This document shows, piece by piece, positions 23,426 through 31,278 of a DNA stretch of 34,233 nt. Both the position numbers and the translations under genes were made by a program. The notes below the pieces were generated by a model, which was given only the letters and a program-made list of their open reading frames with translations, was not told where the DNA came from and made no database searches. The DNA comes from Methanosaeta sp. PtaU1.Bin112 (lineage in GTDB: Archaea; Halobacteriota; Methanosarcinia; Methanotrichales; Methanotrichaceae). The stretch is taken from NCBI GenBank assembly GCA_002067705.1, contig MVRL01000163.1:1-34233 (forward strand), in the 5' to 3' direction. Each line of letters opens with the position of its first letter. The stretch's first letter is position 1.

Positions 23426-24579
23426 GGTAGGGTGAAGCACACGGAGCAACCTTCGCGTTCAACCGAATCGATCCACATTCTTCCGCCATGAACCTCAATG
23501 ATTCTGCGAGAGAGAGAAAGTCCTGCGTGGGAATTTTCTGCCTCATTACCCCGGTAAAATAAACTGAATATATCTTTCTGGGCTTTAGGATCTATGCCTG
23601 TCCCGTTATCTCTTACAAAGAAGACGACCTCGTCCTCTTTTTCCAGAGATCCGATCTCGATCTTTAGCGGCCTGACATTGCTTTTATACCGGATGCAATT
23701 CTCAATCAGAGTCACAAGGACATCAACAATCCTAGCTCGATCCACATTCACCATCGGAAGATCACTGGCAACGGTGACGACTGCTTTCCCGGCCCTGATC
23801 TTGTCGGCCGTCAGACTCAAGGCTTCTTCTACAATCTCTCTATAGGATACCTCTTCTCTCCTGCTGGATAGCTTGCCAATGCTGGAGAGATCTAAAGCTC
23901 TGACCAACAGAGATTCCATTCTCTCAACCGCATCACCTATCAGACCCAGATCGATCTCAATTCTCTGCCTGCCGCCGGAAGCGATATCTTTCTTGAGATA
24001 GACTAAAAATCCTTTGATTGTAACCAGAGGCAGAATGAGATCATGAGAGATGGCATAAACCAGCTGTTCGATCTCGTCATACCTCTCCTTCAGCTCTACG
24101 GTTCTCTCTTGAACCTTCTTCTCCAGATTGTTCTGGGCAGAGATAAGAGCCTCTTCTGATTTTTTGCGCTCGATGGCATAGCTGATAGAACGGCGAAGCA
24201 GTCGGTCGTCAACCTCTCCTTTCACCAGGAAGTCGCCAGCTCCCTCCCTGACCGCCCTCACCGCCATTTCTATATCGCATAGGCCGGTCAGAATCAAGAT
24301 GGGAATTTTTGGCTTATTTTTATGAATATTAATAAATGTATCCAATCCAAAGCTATCGGGCAGATTCAAGTCCAGGAGCACGGCATCCACATCATTTGTG
24401 CTCAAGAATTGCAGCCCGGAAGAGAGACTGTTCGCCATTGCTAAATCAAACGATATGGGCGACGATTCCTTTTCTTTATAGCGCGAAGAATCTTTCAAAT
24501 ACTCTTTGATAATCTTTGCATCAATCTCATTATCTTCAATTAAAAGGACTTTAATTATATTCGCATTCACGCATCTCAT
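23422..24579 (-). CDS. response regulator/histidine kinase hybrid, receiver domain first
   Basis: The 385-residue cytoplasmic protein has an N-terminal receiver domain (about 8-130) with Glu15/Asp16, phospho-acceptor Asp70 in LLDLNLP, Thr98 and Lys120. A coiled-coil (about 138-172) leads to a HisKA-like segment AISHDLILPLVTIKGF with His179. The ATPase domain follows, with N-box LIENCIRYK (Asn294), DNGTGID (324-330) and HAGLSLSRRIIEVHGG. It lacks any membrane or sensor domain, so it must receive its signal by phosphotransfer to Asp70 from another kinase. ATG 24579 has no clear ribosome site. GTG 24570 follows GAGATGA and may be the true start. Confidence 0.9.
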   Translation of the reverse strand: MRCVNANIIKVLLIEDNEIDAKIIKEYLKDSSRYKEKESSPISFDLAMANSLSSGLQFLSTNDVDAVLLDLNLPDSFGLDTFINIHKNKPKIPILILTGLCDIEMAVRAVREGAGDFLVKGEVDDRLLRRSISYAIERKKSEEALISAQNNLEKKVQERTVELKERYDEIEQLVYAISHDLILPLVTIKGFLVYLKKDIASGGRQRIEIDLGLIGDAVERMESLLVRALDLSSIGKLSSRREEVSYREIVEEALSLTADKIRAGKAVVTVASDLPMVNVDRARIVDVLVTLIENCIRYKSNVRPLKIEIGSLEKEDEVVFFVRDNGTGIDPKAQKDIFSLFYRGNEAENSHAGLSLSRRIIEVHGGRMWIDSVEREGCSVCFTLP

Positions 24580-24879
24580 CTCTACGGAGGTAACTGGCCA
24601 TGTCCATCCAGAATCACTTCATTAAATCCATTTTTTATCATTTGCTGATTTTGATCAAATGATGCATTCTTGACAATCAAGAGATTCTATGTAACTCTCA
24701 TTGCATTCTGAGATCTACTGTATATAGTTTTGCATATAAATTGCGGTCATGAATTATGTGATTGCATTTCGCGCATTACAATAACACGCTGTTAATAGTA
24801 TATATTAAAACTGTTTTATAAGTATATTCGTTTTTATATCACGTTAAGACAGACAACAAATGAAATTAAGCCAAAAAGA
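24580..24879. other. AT-rich intergenic region with TTGA/TCAA palindromes
   Basis: This gap between the divergent kinase and secreted-protein genes has no open frame of note. TTTGATCAAA (24650-24659) is a perfect palindrome. TCTTGA-CAA-TCAAGA (24668-24682) is a second inverted repeat with the same TTGA/TCAA half-sites. Several TATA-like stretches lie downstream (for example 24719-24741 and 24791-24806). Regulator binding between the two genes is plausible. Confidence 0.4.
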
Positions 24880-24889
24880 TTTATACATA
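24875..24889 (+). promoter_or_regulatory. BRE and TATA box of the secreted protein gene
   Basis: AAAAAGA directly followed by TTTATACATA is a close match to an archaeal TFB-recognition element plus TATA box. Transcription would start near 24908. GGAGGT at 24915-24920 then lies 6 bases before the TTG start. Confidence 0.6.
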
Positions 24890-24926
24890 GACAGGACAAA
24901 CTGGAATAAGTTTTGGAGGTATAGTC

Positions 24927-25493
24927 TTGAAGATATCCGCAGTTTTAGGAATGATATTCTTCCTGGCCGCAGTGTCCTTAGCATCTGCCGACACAGAGAA
25001 GATATCCGCAGGACCATTCGAGGTGTCATTTGATCTCAATACCACGGAAAACCATACAGTGGAAGCTCTCGGCCCGGCTGAGACCAATGAGAGCATAGGC
25101 TATACGGTGATGATAGACTTTGCCGGCAAGAGCACCGTTGGAATCTACATATCAAAGGCCAATGAGGTGGAAGATGCCTCACTCAATTCCTTGAAAGAAG
25201 TGCTTGCGAGCAAACTCACAGATGACCCTGATGCATCCGTGGAGATCGGCACCATTGACGGAAAGGATGGGGTAATCGGCTTTGGACTGCCCATTTACGA
25301 TGAGAACCTGTTAAAGATCGAGAACGAGACCAGCTTCGAGTATGTCTACTGGCTGGACAGCGAGAAATGTGAATGCGGTCCGGTCTATGTAGGCAAGACC
25401 CAGGTTCGAGTGGTCGGCCCCTGGATCTCGGAATGGGATGATGCCATTGCCATAAGCCTTCTGGACAGCCTGAAGATCACCGAGACCGCTTAA
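24927..25493 (+). CDS. secreted protein of unknown function
   Basis: The 188-residue product starts at a TTG preceded by a strong GGAGGT site. A signal peptide (hydrophobic core VLGMIFFLAAVSLASA) is cleaved near residue 22. The mature domain of about 165 residues has several N-x-T sites near its start (NTTENHT, ETNES). An alternating beta-strand pattern follows, and a paired-cysteine motif C-E-C (near residue 150) precedes GPVYVGKTQVRVVG. The region GTIDGKDGVIGFG looks like a small beta-sandwich hairpin. I do not recognise the family. It has its own promoter and terminator, so it is a single-gene unit. Confidence 0.75.
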   Translation: MKISAVLGMIFFLAAVSLASADTEKISAGPFEVSFDLNTTENHTVEALGPAETNESIGYTVMIDFAGKSTVGIYISKANEVEDASLNSLKEVLASKLTDDPDASVEIGTIDGKDGVIGFGLPIYDENLLKIENETSFEYVYWLDSEKCECGPVYVGKTQVRVVGPWISEWDDAIAISLLDSLKITETA

Positions 25494-25568
25494 GAGCTAA
25501 GAGCGGGAGTTGCTTTGGATTTAGCGCGTGTTTTGGCTATGCGGCCCGCAGGGATGGGCCGAAATCTC

Positions 25569-25574
25569 TTTTTT
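25569..25574 (+). terminator. oligo-T terminator of the secreted protein gene
   Basis: A run of six T followed by CCCC lies 75 bases after the stop codon, in the gap between convergent genes. Confidence 0.4.
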
Positions 25575-25644
25575 CCCCTGAAAATCTCTCGTTACGTATC
25601 GATTTTCATCTTCTGTGCATGAGTCAACGAATCATGAGGGTTTT

Positions 25645-25651
25645 AAAAAAA
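25645..25651 (-). terminator. oligo-T terminator of the gatCAB operon
   Basis: The minus strand has seven T within 15 bases after the gatB stop codon, the expected place and type for an archaeal intrinsic terminator. Confidence 0.55.
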
Positions 25652-25658
25652 GGTCCCT

Positions 25659-27074
25659 TCAGGCCTTCTCGACCTCTTCCATAACCCGCCTGTGAACCTC
25701 TCCGGCATCGGCTTTGCCGCGCGTCTTCTTCATCACCGCCCCCACGATGAAGTTCAGAGCCCTTTCGCTTCCCGCCCGGTAGTCGGCCACCGCGGCAGCG
25801 TTCTCGGTAACGGCTTCTCGCACCGCTTTTTGCACGACGCCGTCCTCTGCCTTGCCCAGGGACAGAGCTTTGATGATCTCTCTGGGATTGCGGCCCTTCT
25901 TATCCAGCAGAGCGCGGATGATCTGCACTGCTCCGTCCTCGGTGATGTTCTTGCCATCGAGCAGGGCGACGATCTCGATCATGTGCTCCTTCTCGAAGCT
26001 CTCGATCGTCAGATCCCGGTAATTCAGCTCGCCCTTGAGCACATCGGCAATCCAGACCGCGGCCAGTTTTGGCGAAGCCCGCCCGGCGACTGCCTCGTAG
26101 AAGTTGGCAACCTTGATCTCCGATGTGAGGGACTTGGCATGATCCTCAGTAAGGCCATACTGAGCCACGAACCGCTCCCTCTTCGCGTCCGGCAGCTCAG
26201 GCAGGGTCGCACGGATCTCCGGCACCCAGGAGGCGATGCGCAGGACTGCCAGATCTGCCTCAGGGAAGTAGCGATAATCGTGCGCTCCCACCTTGCTTCT
26301 GATGGAGACGGTTATGTTTCTGATCTCATCGAAATGGCGCGTCTCCTGGACCACCTTGATGCTCCTTCTCTGCAGGTTCCTCTGCCTGGTGATCTCATAA
26401 GAGAGGGCCTTTTCCACGCCCTTGAATCCGGAGATGTTCTTGACCTCTGTTCTGTCGCCGCCCTTCAGGGAGATGTTGGCATCGACGCGCATAGATCCTT
26501 CCAGAGACCCGTCGAAGACATCCAGATACTCGAGGATGCTCTTGAGCTTGTCCAGGAACGCCCGTGCCTCCTTTGGAGATGTCAGATCCGGCTCGGTCAC
26601 CACCTCAAGCAGAGGCATTCCGCAACGGTTGTAGTCCACCATGGTGTACTTTGCTTTGTCGATGGTTCCGGCATGCACGAGGCGACCCGGGTCCTCCTCC
26701 ATATGCGCCCGGTTGATGCGGATGCTCCGCTCGATGCCGTCGTCACCCAAAATCCTGATGTGGCCGCTAGTGGCCAGAGGAAAGTCATACTGGCTGATCT
26801 GAAATCCCTTGGGCAGGTCGGGATAGTAGTAGTTCTTCCGGTAGAAGAACGTCTCCTCCTCGATCTGGCAATTCAAAGCCAGCCCCACCTTGATGCCGTA
26901 CTCCACAGCCTTACGGTTGATCACAGGCAGAGAGCCGGGCAGCCCCAGGCAGACCGGGCAGGTATGGCTGTTGGGCGGAGAGTTCTGGTAGGCGGTCGAG
27001 CAGCCGCAGAACATCTTGGATTGCAGGCGGTTGAGCTGCACATGAATCTCCAGGCCGATGATGACATCTTCCAT
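25659..27074 (-). CDS. gatB: Asp/Glu-tRNA amidotransferase subunit B (GatB)
   Basis: GatB phosphorylates the acyl group on misacylated tRNA and accepts ammonia from GatA, giving Asn-tRNA in archaea. The 471-residue protein begins VIIGLEIHVQL. Zinc ligands are in MFCGCSTAYQN and HTCPVCLGLPGSLP. The kinase core is marked by YYPDLPKGFQISQYD, RAHMEEDPGRLVH, DYNRCGMPLLEVVTEPD and SMRVDANISL. The C-terminal YqeY-like tail runs from about residue 330 to the end. It starts directly after the gatA stop codon. Confidence 0.97.
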   Translation of the reverse strand: MEDVIIGLEIHVQLNRLQSKMFCGCSTAYQNSPPNSHTCPVCLGLPGSLPVINRKAVEYGIKVGLALNCQIEEETFFYRKNYYYPDLPKGFQISQYDFPLATSGHIRILGDDGIERSIRINRAHMEEDPGRLVHAGTIDKAKYTMVDYNRCGMPLLEVVTEPDLTSPKEARAFLDKLKSILEYLDVFDGSLEGSMRVDANISLKGGDRTEVKNISGFKGVEKALSYEITRQRNLQRRSIKVVQETRHFDEIRNITVSIRSKVGAHDYRYFPEADLAVLRIASWVPEIRATLPELPDAKRERFVAQYGLTEDHAKSLTSEIKVANFYEAVAGRASPKLAAVWIADVLKGELNYRDLTIESFEKEHMIEIVALLDGKNITEDGAVQIIRALLDKKGRNPREIIKALSLGKAEDGVVQKAVREAVTENAAAVADYRAGSERALNFIVGAVMKKTRGKADAGEVHRRVMEEVEKA

Positions 27075-28493
27075 CTAGATCACCCCCGGAACGGCCTCAT
27101 GGAAGGGCGTTGCCTCCTCAAAGGCTGCCGCAGTGCGAAGCACTGCCGCCTCACCGAAGTGCGGCCCCATGAGCTGCAAGCCAATAGGCAGCCGTCCAGC
27201 GAAACCGCAGGGAACTGATACCGCCGGGACGCCTGCCAGATTGATGGGAACAGTGAAGACATCGGCCATGTAGAGAGAGAGCGGATCGTTGATGCGCTCT
27301 CCGATCTTGAAGGCAGGAATTGGCATGGTGGGGCTGGCCAGAATATCGACCTCCTTGAAAGCACGCAGGAAATCCTCTTTGATCAGAGTTCTCACCTGGA
27401 GGGCTTTGAGATAGTATCGCCCGTAATATCCGGCTGAGAGAGCATATGTCCCCAAGATTATGCGCCTCTTGACCTCAGTGCCGAAACCCTGAGCGCGAAT
27501 GGCTGAGAAGGTGGTATGCCAATCTTTGTCCTCGCCTTCCCGGAGGCCGTAGCGAAGTCCGTCGAACCTGGCCAGATTGGAGGATGCTTCGCTCATGGCT
27601 ATGACATAGTATGCAGCCAGAGCATATCGGGTGTGGGGCAGGCTGACCTCCTGCCAGCTGGCGCCCAGTGACTGCAGAGTGTCAATTGCCTTCCAGACCG
27701 CTTTCTCCACATCATTATTCACGCCCTCTCCGAAATACTCCTTGGGAATGCCGATCTTCAGGCCAGCCACTCCATTTTGCAGGCTGGACAGATAGCTGCA
27801 AGTCTGTCCCTGAGCAGATGTGGAATCCCGCTCGTCGTGCCCGGCTATTACCTCCATGAGCAAAGCGGTATCCTCAACCGTATGGGTGAGAGGGCCGATC
27901 TGCTCCAGGGAGTTGGCATAGGCCACCAGACCATAGCGCGAGACCAGACCATAGGTGGGCTTGAGTCCCACTATGCCGCAGAATGATGCAGGACAGCGAA
28001 CCGATCCGCCAGTATCCGAGCCCAGAGCGCAGGGGGCTTCACCGCCAGCGACCACCGCCGCGCTTCCTCCGCTGGAGCCGCCCGGAACGCGAGTATGGTC
28101 CCAGGGATTTTTCGTCGGGCCGAAGCAGCTCGTCTCGGTAGACGTGCCCATGGCAAACTCGTCCATGTTGGTCTTGCCCATGACGATAGCTCCCTCCGCC
28201 TTGAGTCGCTCAATAACATGGGCATCATAAGGCGGGATATAGCCGCGCAATATCCGAGAGCTACAGTTGGTCTCAATTCCCTTGGTTGATATGCACTCTT
28301 TTATGGCGATGGGCACTCCAGCCATAAGCCCCTGGCCAGGCTTTTTGTCGAACTGCTTTGCCTGCTCCAGAGCGCTCTCCTTTGCCAGAGTGGTGAAGGC
28401 ATTGAGCTGACTCATCTCGATCTTCTCAAAGAGCCGGCAGAGATATTCCTCGCATGATTCGGCTGCGAGCTTAGCCCTTATTTCTGAGAGCAT
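27075..28493 (-). CDS. gatA: Asp/Glu-tRNA amidotransferase subunit A (GatA)
   Basis: GatA is the glutaminase subunit, releasing ammonia for GatB. The 472-residue protein has the amidase signature GGSSGGSAAVVAGG (138-151) and GSDTGGSVRCPASFCG. The catalytic triad is Lys65 in IAIKECIS, Ser140 and nucleophile Ser164; these have the same spacings as in characterised GatA. It lies between gatC (2-base gap) and gatB with no intergenic space, forming one operon. Confidence 0.97.
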   Translation of the reverse strand: MLSEIRAKLAAESCEEYLCRLFEKIEMSQLNAFTTLAKESALEQAKQFDKKPGQGLMAGVPIAIKECISTKGIETNCSSRILRGYIPPYDAHVIERLKAEGAIVMGKTNMDEFAMGTSTETSCFGPTKNPWDHTRVPGGSSGGSAAVVAGGEAPCALGSDTGGSVRCPASFCGIVGLKPTYGLVSRYGLVAYANSLEQIGPLTHTVEDTALLMEVIAGHDERDSTSAQGQTCSYLSSLQNGVAGLKIGIPKEYFGEGVNNDVEKAVWKAIDTLQSLGASWQEVSLPHTRYALAAYYVIAMSEASSNLARFDGLRYGLREGEDKDWHTTFSAIRAQGFGTEVKRRIILGTYALSAGYYGRYYLKALQVRTLIKEDFLRAFKEVDILASPTMPIPAFKIGERINDPLSLYMADVFTVPINLAGVPAVSVPCGFAGRLPIGLQLMGPHFGEAAVLRTAAAFEEATPFHEAVPGVI

Positions 28494-28495
28494 AA

Positions 28496-28777
28496 TTACA
28501 CAATCCTCGGGCTCTTGAAGTAGCCATTTTCCTTGCGCGGCGCATTCTCGAGCGCTTGCCCCTGGGATAAAGATCCATAGGCCGCATCCTCTCGAAAGAT
28601 ATTAGCCAGATCCACCACGCGGTAGGTGGGCTTTACTCCCTCTGTGTCTACCTCATCCAGCTGATGGAAGTAATCCAGAATGGTATTGAAATGCTCCACC
28701 AATCCATCTTTTTCTTCATCCTCGATCTTGATGCTGGCAAGCCAGCTGATGTGTTCTACATCTTCCCTGGTGATCAT
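28496..28777 (-). CDS. gatC: Asp/Glu-tRNA amidotransferase subunit C (GatC)
   Basis: GatC is the small belt that holds GatA and GatB together. The 93-residue product starts MITREDVEHISWLASI, the usual GatC beginning. FNTILDYFHQLDEVDTEGV and LRED-type FREDAAYGS follow. The frame is open to an ATG at 28813, but that start has no spaced ribosome site and adds residues not expected in the family. As first gene it follows the TATA box at 28851-28860. Confidence 0.93.
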   Translation of the reverse strand: MITREDVEHISWLASIKIEDEEKDGLVEHFNTILDYFHQLDEVDTEGVKPTYRVVDLANIFREDAAYGSLSQGQALENAPRKENGYFKSPRIV

Positions 28778-28850
28778 GTCATCCCACGCATTTATCCATC
28801 TGCATGCTCGCATCCTTTATTCAGTACAAGGGGCTAAGGATCATCTTATC

Positions 28851-28862
28851 AGATATAAAGGC
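28851..28862 (-). promoter_or_regulatory. TATA box of the gatCAB operon
   Basis: On the minus strand AAAAGAGCCTTTATATCT contains an A-rich BRE-like part followed by CTTTATATC. It predicts a start near 28830 and a leader of about 50 bases to the GatC ATG at 28777. Confidence 0.5.
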
Positions 28863-29009
28863 TCTTTTCGGCAAACATCAGGTCCATCTCGGATCGAGCG
28901 CCGGGTTTTTTTAGCCGGTGGGTATCTTTGGTATCGTGGTTTCCCATGCGTGCGAGCCGATCTGCTGAATGGATATGCAGCCCTGCAAAGCCAAAAGCCT
29001 TAATAATTC

Positions 29010-29027
29010 TCGCGAAAAAACACGCGA
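29010..29027. repeat. small inverted repeat upstream of the FAD oxidoreductase gene
   Basis: TCGCG (29010-29014) and CGCGA (29023-29027) flank an A-rich centre. The element lies about 95 bases before the next start codon, downstream of CCTTAATAAT, in the 340-base gap between divergent genes. It is short and could be chance. Confidence 0.3.
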
Positions 29028-29117
29028 AAGGATTCGGAAAATGATTGTCTTGGTGGGGTGCTCTTTAGAAGATGGAGAAAATACGGCTGATTCTTGGGTT
29101 CATATCTTAGGGGAATC

Positions 29118-30434
29118 ATGAAAAAAGATGTCATTGTGATTGGTTCAGGGATCAGTGGCTTATTGTCTGCTCTAGCGCTCTCTAGAGAGGGCAAAAAGGT
29201 AACGATTCTGGAGAAAGAGAGTTACATTGGTGGAGTCTGCCGCTCTTATGATGTCAAAGGCTATCGTGTGGATACCGGCCCACACATAATAACCAGGCTG
29301 GAAAACGGTCCGCTCAAGGAGCTGATGGACAGGTATTTCAAAACGGTCCCACAGTTTGTGCCATCAGGCAAATATTATGTGAAGATCGGCAGCGAAATAA
29401 AGCCATTCCCGTGGAGCATCAACTCCTGGCTGACCTTCGGATTGCTTCCAATGACAGATAGATTGCTCTTGATGAGAGCGCTCTTTAATATCATGTATCT
29501 AAAAAACTCTGGCAAGGATTTTTCCGATATCACGCTCTCCCAAATTCTTCCCAACAAAGTCTCCATGACGACGCGAAGGTTTCTGGATTGGCTCTGCTAC
29601 TTCATGGTGGGAACATCCATAGAAAATGCACCCATCTCACGATTCGTAGACAATAAAACCAACAATCCGAAATCCGTTCCATACATAGGGAAATTGTATG
29701 ACCTGTTCATAAAGGAAGGTGCAACAGACCAGGGATACCCCAAAGGCGGTCTTCAATCCATTGTGAACTCCATAGTAGAGTCATTTCCCAAAGATAGCGT
29801 TGAGATCAAGACCAATGCCGCCGTGAAGAAGATAGAATGTGACGAGAGCGTTCAAGGTGTGATTACCTCGGAAGAAAGCTTTGACTGCAATACAGTTGTC
29901 TATTCCGGGTTCTCATCCGATTTGCCCTACCTGATCGATGACCTGCCTGCAGAATATATTAAAAACATAGGGTCCATCAAAAGAGTCAATTCCCTCACCA
30001 TCTGGCTGGGGCTCACCCGCAAATTCTTCAACAACTACGGCTCGGAGATGTGGGTCGATTCCGATCCATATGCCTGGGTAATCCCGACCTCAAATTACGA
30101 CCCCTCGCTCGCACCCAAGGGATATCAACTGGTAGGTTTCGCATTCACCTTGCCGGGCATTTATGATGCATCGACGACCCGTGAGAAGGCATATCAAACA
30201 ATCGTCGACAACATGCCGGATATCGAAAAGCATATTGATATGATCCATTACCAGGAACTGATACCTGAAAAAGCATCATGGGGCATAAATTGCGGTTTTG
30301 GTGACATAAGAACACCAATAAAGAACCTGTACTGCGTGGGCACGGATACTACAAAAAGGAGCGCCGGAGTCAATCGATCTGCTTATTCGGTTATGGAGTT
30401 TTTGAAGATCATAAAGGCAGAGGGAAATCTATAG
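29118..30434 (+). CDS. FAD-dependent oxidoreductase (phytoene desaturase/protoporphyrinogen oxidase-like)
   Basis: The 438-residue flavoprotein opens with VIVIGSGISGLLSALALSR, the dinucleotide-binding loop, then ILEKESYIGGVCRSY and VDTGPHIIT, as in the carotenoid desaturase/amine oxidase superfamily. At the C-terminus NLYCVGTDTTKRSAGVNRSA is the second FAD-contact segment. The middle part holds the substrate domain, and no membrane anchor is evident. The substrate may be an isoprenoid chain, but this is only a family-level guess. ATG 29118 is chosen because GGGGAATC stands just upstream and the family begins a few residues before the GxGxxG. ATG 29094 would add 8 residues. It is a single-gene unit. 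Confidence 0.88.
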   Translation: MKKDVIVIGSGISGLLSALALSREGKKVTILEKESYIGGVCRSYDVKGYRVDTGPHIITRLENGPLKELMDRYFKTVPQFVPSGKYYVKIGSEIKPFPWSINSWLTFGLLPMTDRLLLMRALFNIMYLKNSGKDFSDITLSQILPNKVSMTTRRFLDWLCYFMVGTSIENAPISRFVDNKTNNPKSVPYIGKLYDLFIKEGATDQGYPKGGLQSIVNSIVESFPKDSVEIKTNAAVKKIECDESVQGVITSEESFDCNTVVYSGFSSDLPYLIDDLPAEYIKNIGSIKRVNSLTIWLGLTRKFFNNYGSEMWVDSDPYAWVIPTSNYDPSLAPKGYQLVGFAFTLPGIYDASTTREKAYQTIVDNMPDIEKHIDMIHYQELIPEKASWGINCGFGDIRTPIKNLYCVGTDTTKRSAGVNRSAYSVMEFLKIIKAEGNL

Positions 30435-30720
30435 TGATTTAACAAAACAGATTTGACATCATTGATACGACTCTCGCGACGAAAGTCGCAAGCATCCATG
30501 TTTTTCCAACCAACACCCTTCCTGCCGTTGATGATGCTCGGATTAGCGCGGAATTCGCCCCAGCTCACATTTTTCGCAGACATGATGAAGTATCCAGGCA
30601 AATTAGATGTGAATATGATGCAGTTTGTTCATATTCACGAAGATAAGCGGCAATCAAGCAATTCGAACTATCTCTGGCCTTTAACAGCAAAAATGAACAA
30701 TATGACCTGAACACAAAATC
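30435..30720. other. intergenic region with a 9-base inverted repeat
   Basis: Open frames on both strands here (up to 85 codons) lack ribosome sites and mirror each other, so I do not call genes. The perfect inverted repeat GTGAATATG (30609-30617) / CATATTCAC (30630-30638) has a 12-base spacer. It may be a hairpin after the oxidoreductase gene or a regulator site. Confidence 0.35.
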
Positions 30721-30754
30721 AGCAGTTCGTTCGACTTTAGCAGTTCGTTCGGCT
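30721..30754 (+). repeat. tandem 16-base direct repeats next to a TATA box, probable operator
   Basis: AGCAGTTCGTTCGACT (30721-30736) and AGCAGTTCGTTCGGCT (30739-30754) differ at one position and have an 18-base period. They end 6 bases before the TATA box of the regulator/ABC operon, so a protein bound there would touch the BRE. The HTH and AbrB-type products of the same operon are candidates. Confidence 0.6.
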
Positions 30755-30757
30755 CAG

Positions 30758-30769
30758 ATCTTAAATATC
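30758..30769 (+). promoter_or_regulatory. TATA box of the regulator/MacB-like operon
   Basis: ATCTTAAATATC lies directly after the tandem direct repeats. Transcription would begin near 30790, leaving a leader of about 40 bases with GGAGAT before the ATG at 30831. Confidence 0.5.
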
Positions 30770-30830
30770 GTTCCATGCAGGGGAAAGCCAGTCAATTACG
30801 CAAAGGACCTGATGAGAGGAGATCGAAAAC

Positions 30831-31145
30831 ATGAAAGCAATCAGAGAGTACTTGAAGCATAAGCCATGTTTACGGGGTCAGATCCTTGATCGAGGAGAAC
30901 TGAAGCGCGTGGCGCAGGCCTGTGGACTGAGTCCCCAGCAAGCCAGATCGCAGCTAAGAGAGCTAGGATTTATCTTGACCCGAAACAATCACGGTCTGAC
31001 GATCTGGAAAAAATTGGAAAGCGCCCCAGGAGACAAAATGGAAAGCATAAGCTTTTGTGATGACAATTACAAAAATGGATACCAACAGCAAGGTACGGCT
31101 CCCACAGGATATAAGATTCAAGCTGGATCTGAATTCCGGAGATAA
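30831..31145 (+). CDS. small helix-turn-helix-like protein
   Basis: The 104-residue product has a good GGAGAT ribosome site. Residues 10-58 (ILDRGELKRVAQACGLSPQQARSQLRELGFILTR) read as a winged or simple HTH DNA-binding unit, here quoted only by its ends RGELKRVAQ and ARSQLRELGF. The last 30 residues, overlapping the AbrB-type gene in another frame, look unstructured. It is the first gene of the ABC transporter operon and could regulate it through the adjacent direct repeats. The 86-base overlap with the next gene is unusually long. A frameshift that split an HTH-AbrB fusion is possible. Confidence 0.6.
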   Translation: MKAIREYLKHKPCLRGQILDRGELKRVAQACGLSPQQARSQLRELGFILTRNNHGLTIWKKLESAPGDKMESISFCDDNYKNGYQQQGTAPTGYKIQAGSEFRR

Positions 31146-31278
31146 GCTTGCCATCGACCAGCTAGGCGACGGCACCATAATAATAAAGAAGCCGCCAATC
31201 AGATTAGGACTAAAAGGTGACAGTCATTTCGAGAATTATCGAGCTGGAAGACATCCAAAAGAAATATCGCATCGGTGA
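31060..31278 (+). CDS. AbrB/SpoVT-type (swapped-hairpin) DNA-binding protein
   Basis: The 72-residue product carries SKVRLPQDIRFKLDLNSGDK followed by LAIDQLGDGTIIIKK, a typical AbrB/MazE-like swapped-hairpin DNA-binding domain. Such proteins act as transcription factors or antitoxins. No toxin gene is next to it, so a regulator is more likely. It overlaps the HTH gene by 86 bases and the ABC ATPase gene by 62. The last 20 residues (shadowing the ATPase start) are probably not conserved. GTG 31057 just before the ATG could also be used. Confidence 0.65.
   Translation: MTITKMDTNSKVRLPQDIRFKLDLNSGDKLAIDQLGDGTIIIKKPPIRLGLKGDSHFENYRAGRHPKEISHR

Noticed and set aside
24600-24680. Possible replication origin near the polymerase gene
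   Set aside because: The AT-rich palindromes lack the repeated origin boxes expected for archaeal Orc1/Cdc6 sites, and no orc1/cdc6 gene is present.
25692-27218. Plus-strand open frame of 508 codons
   Set aside because: It lies antisense to gatB and part of gatA, whose motifs are unmistakable. The frame is open only because of the high-GC codon bias of the real genes.
30453-30710. 85-codon plus frame and the opposing 72-codon minus frame at 30383-30601, considered as a transposase remnant
   Set aside because: Neither shows transposase motifs, terminal inverted repeats or ribosome sites, so no mobile element can be supported.
31057-31278. AbrB-type protein as the antitoxin of a toxin-antitoxin pair
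   Set aside because: No toxin-like gene adjoins it. The neighbours are an HTH protein and an ABC ATPase.
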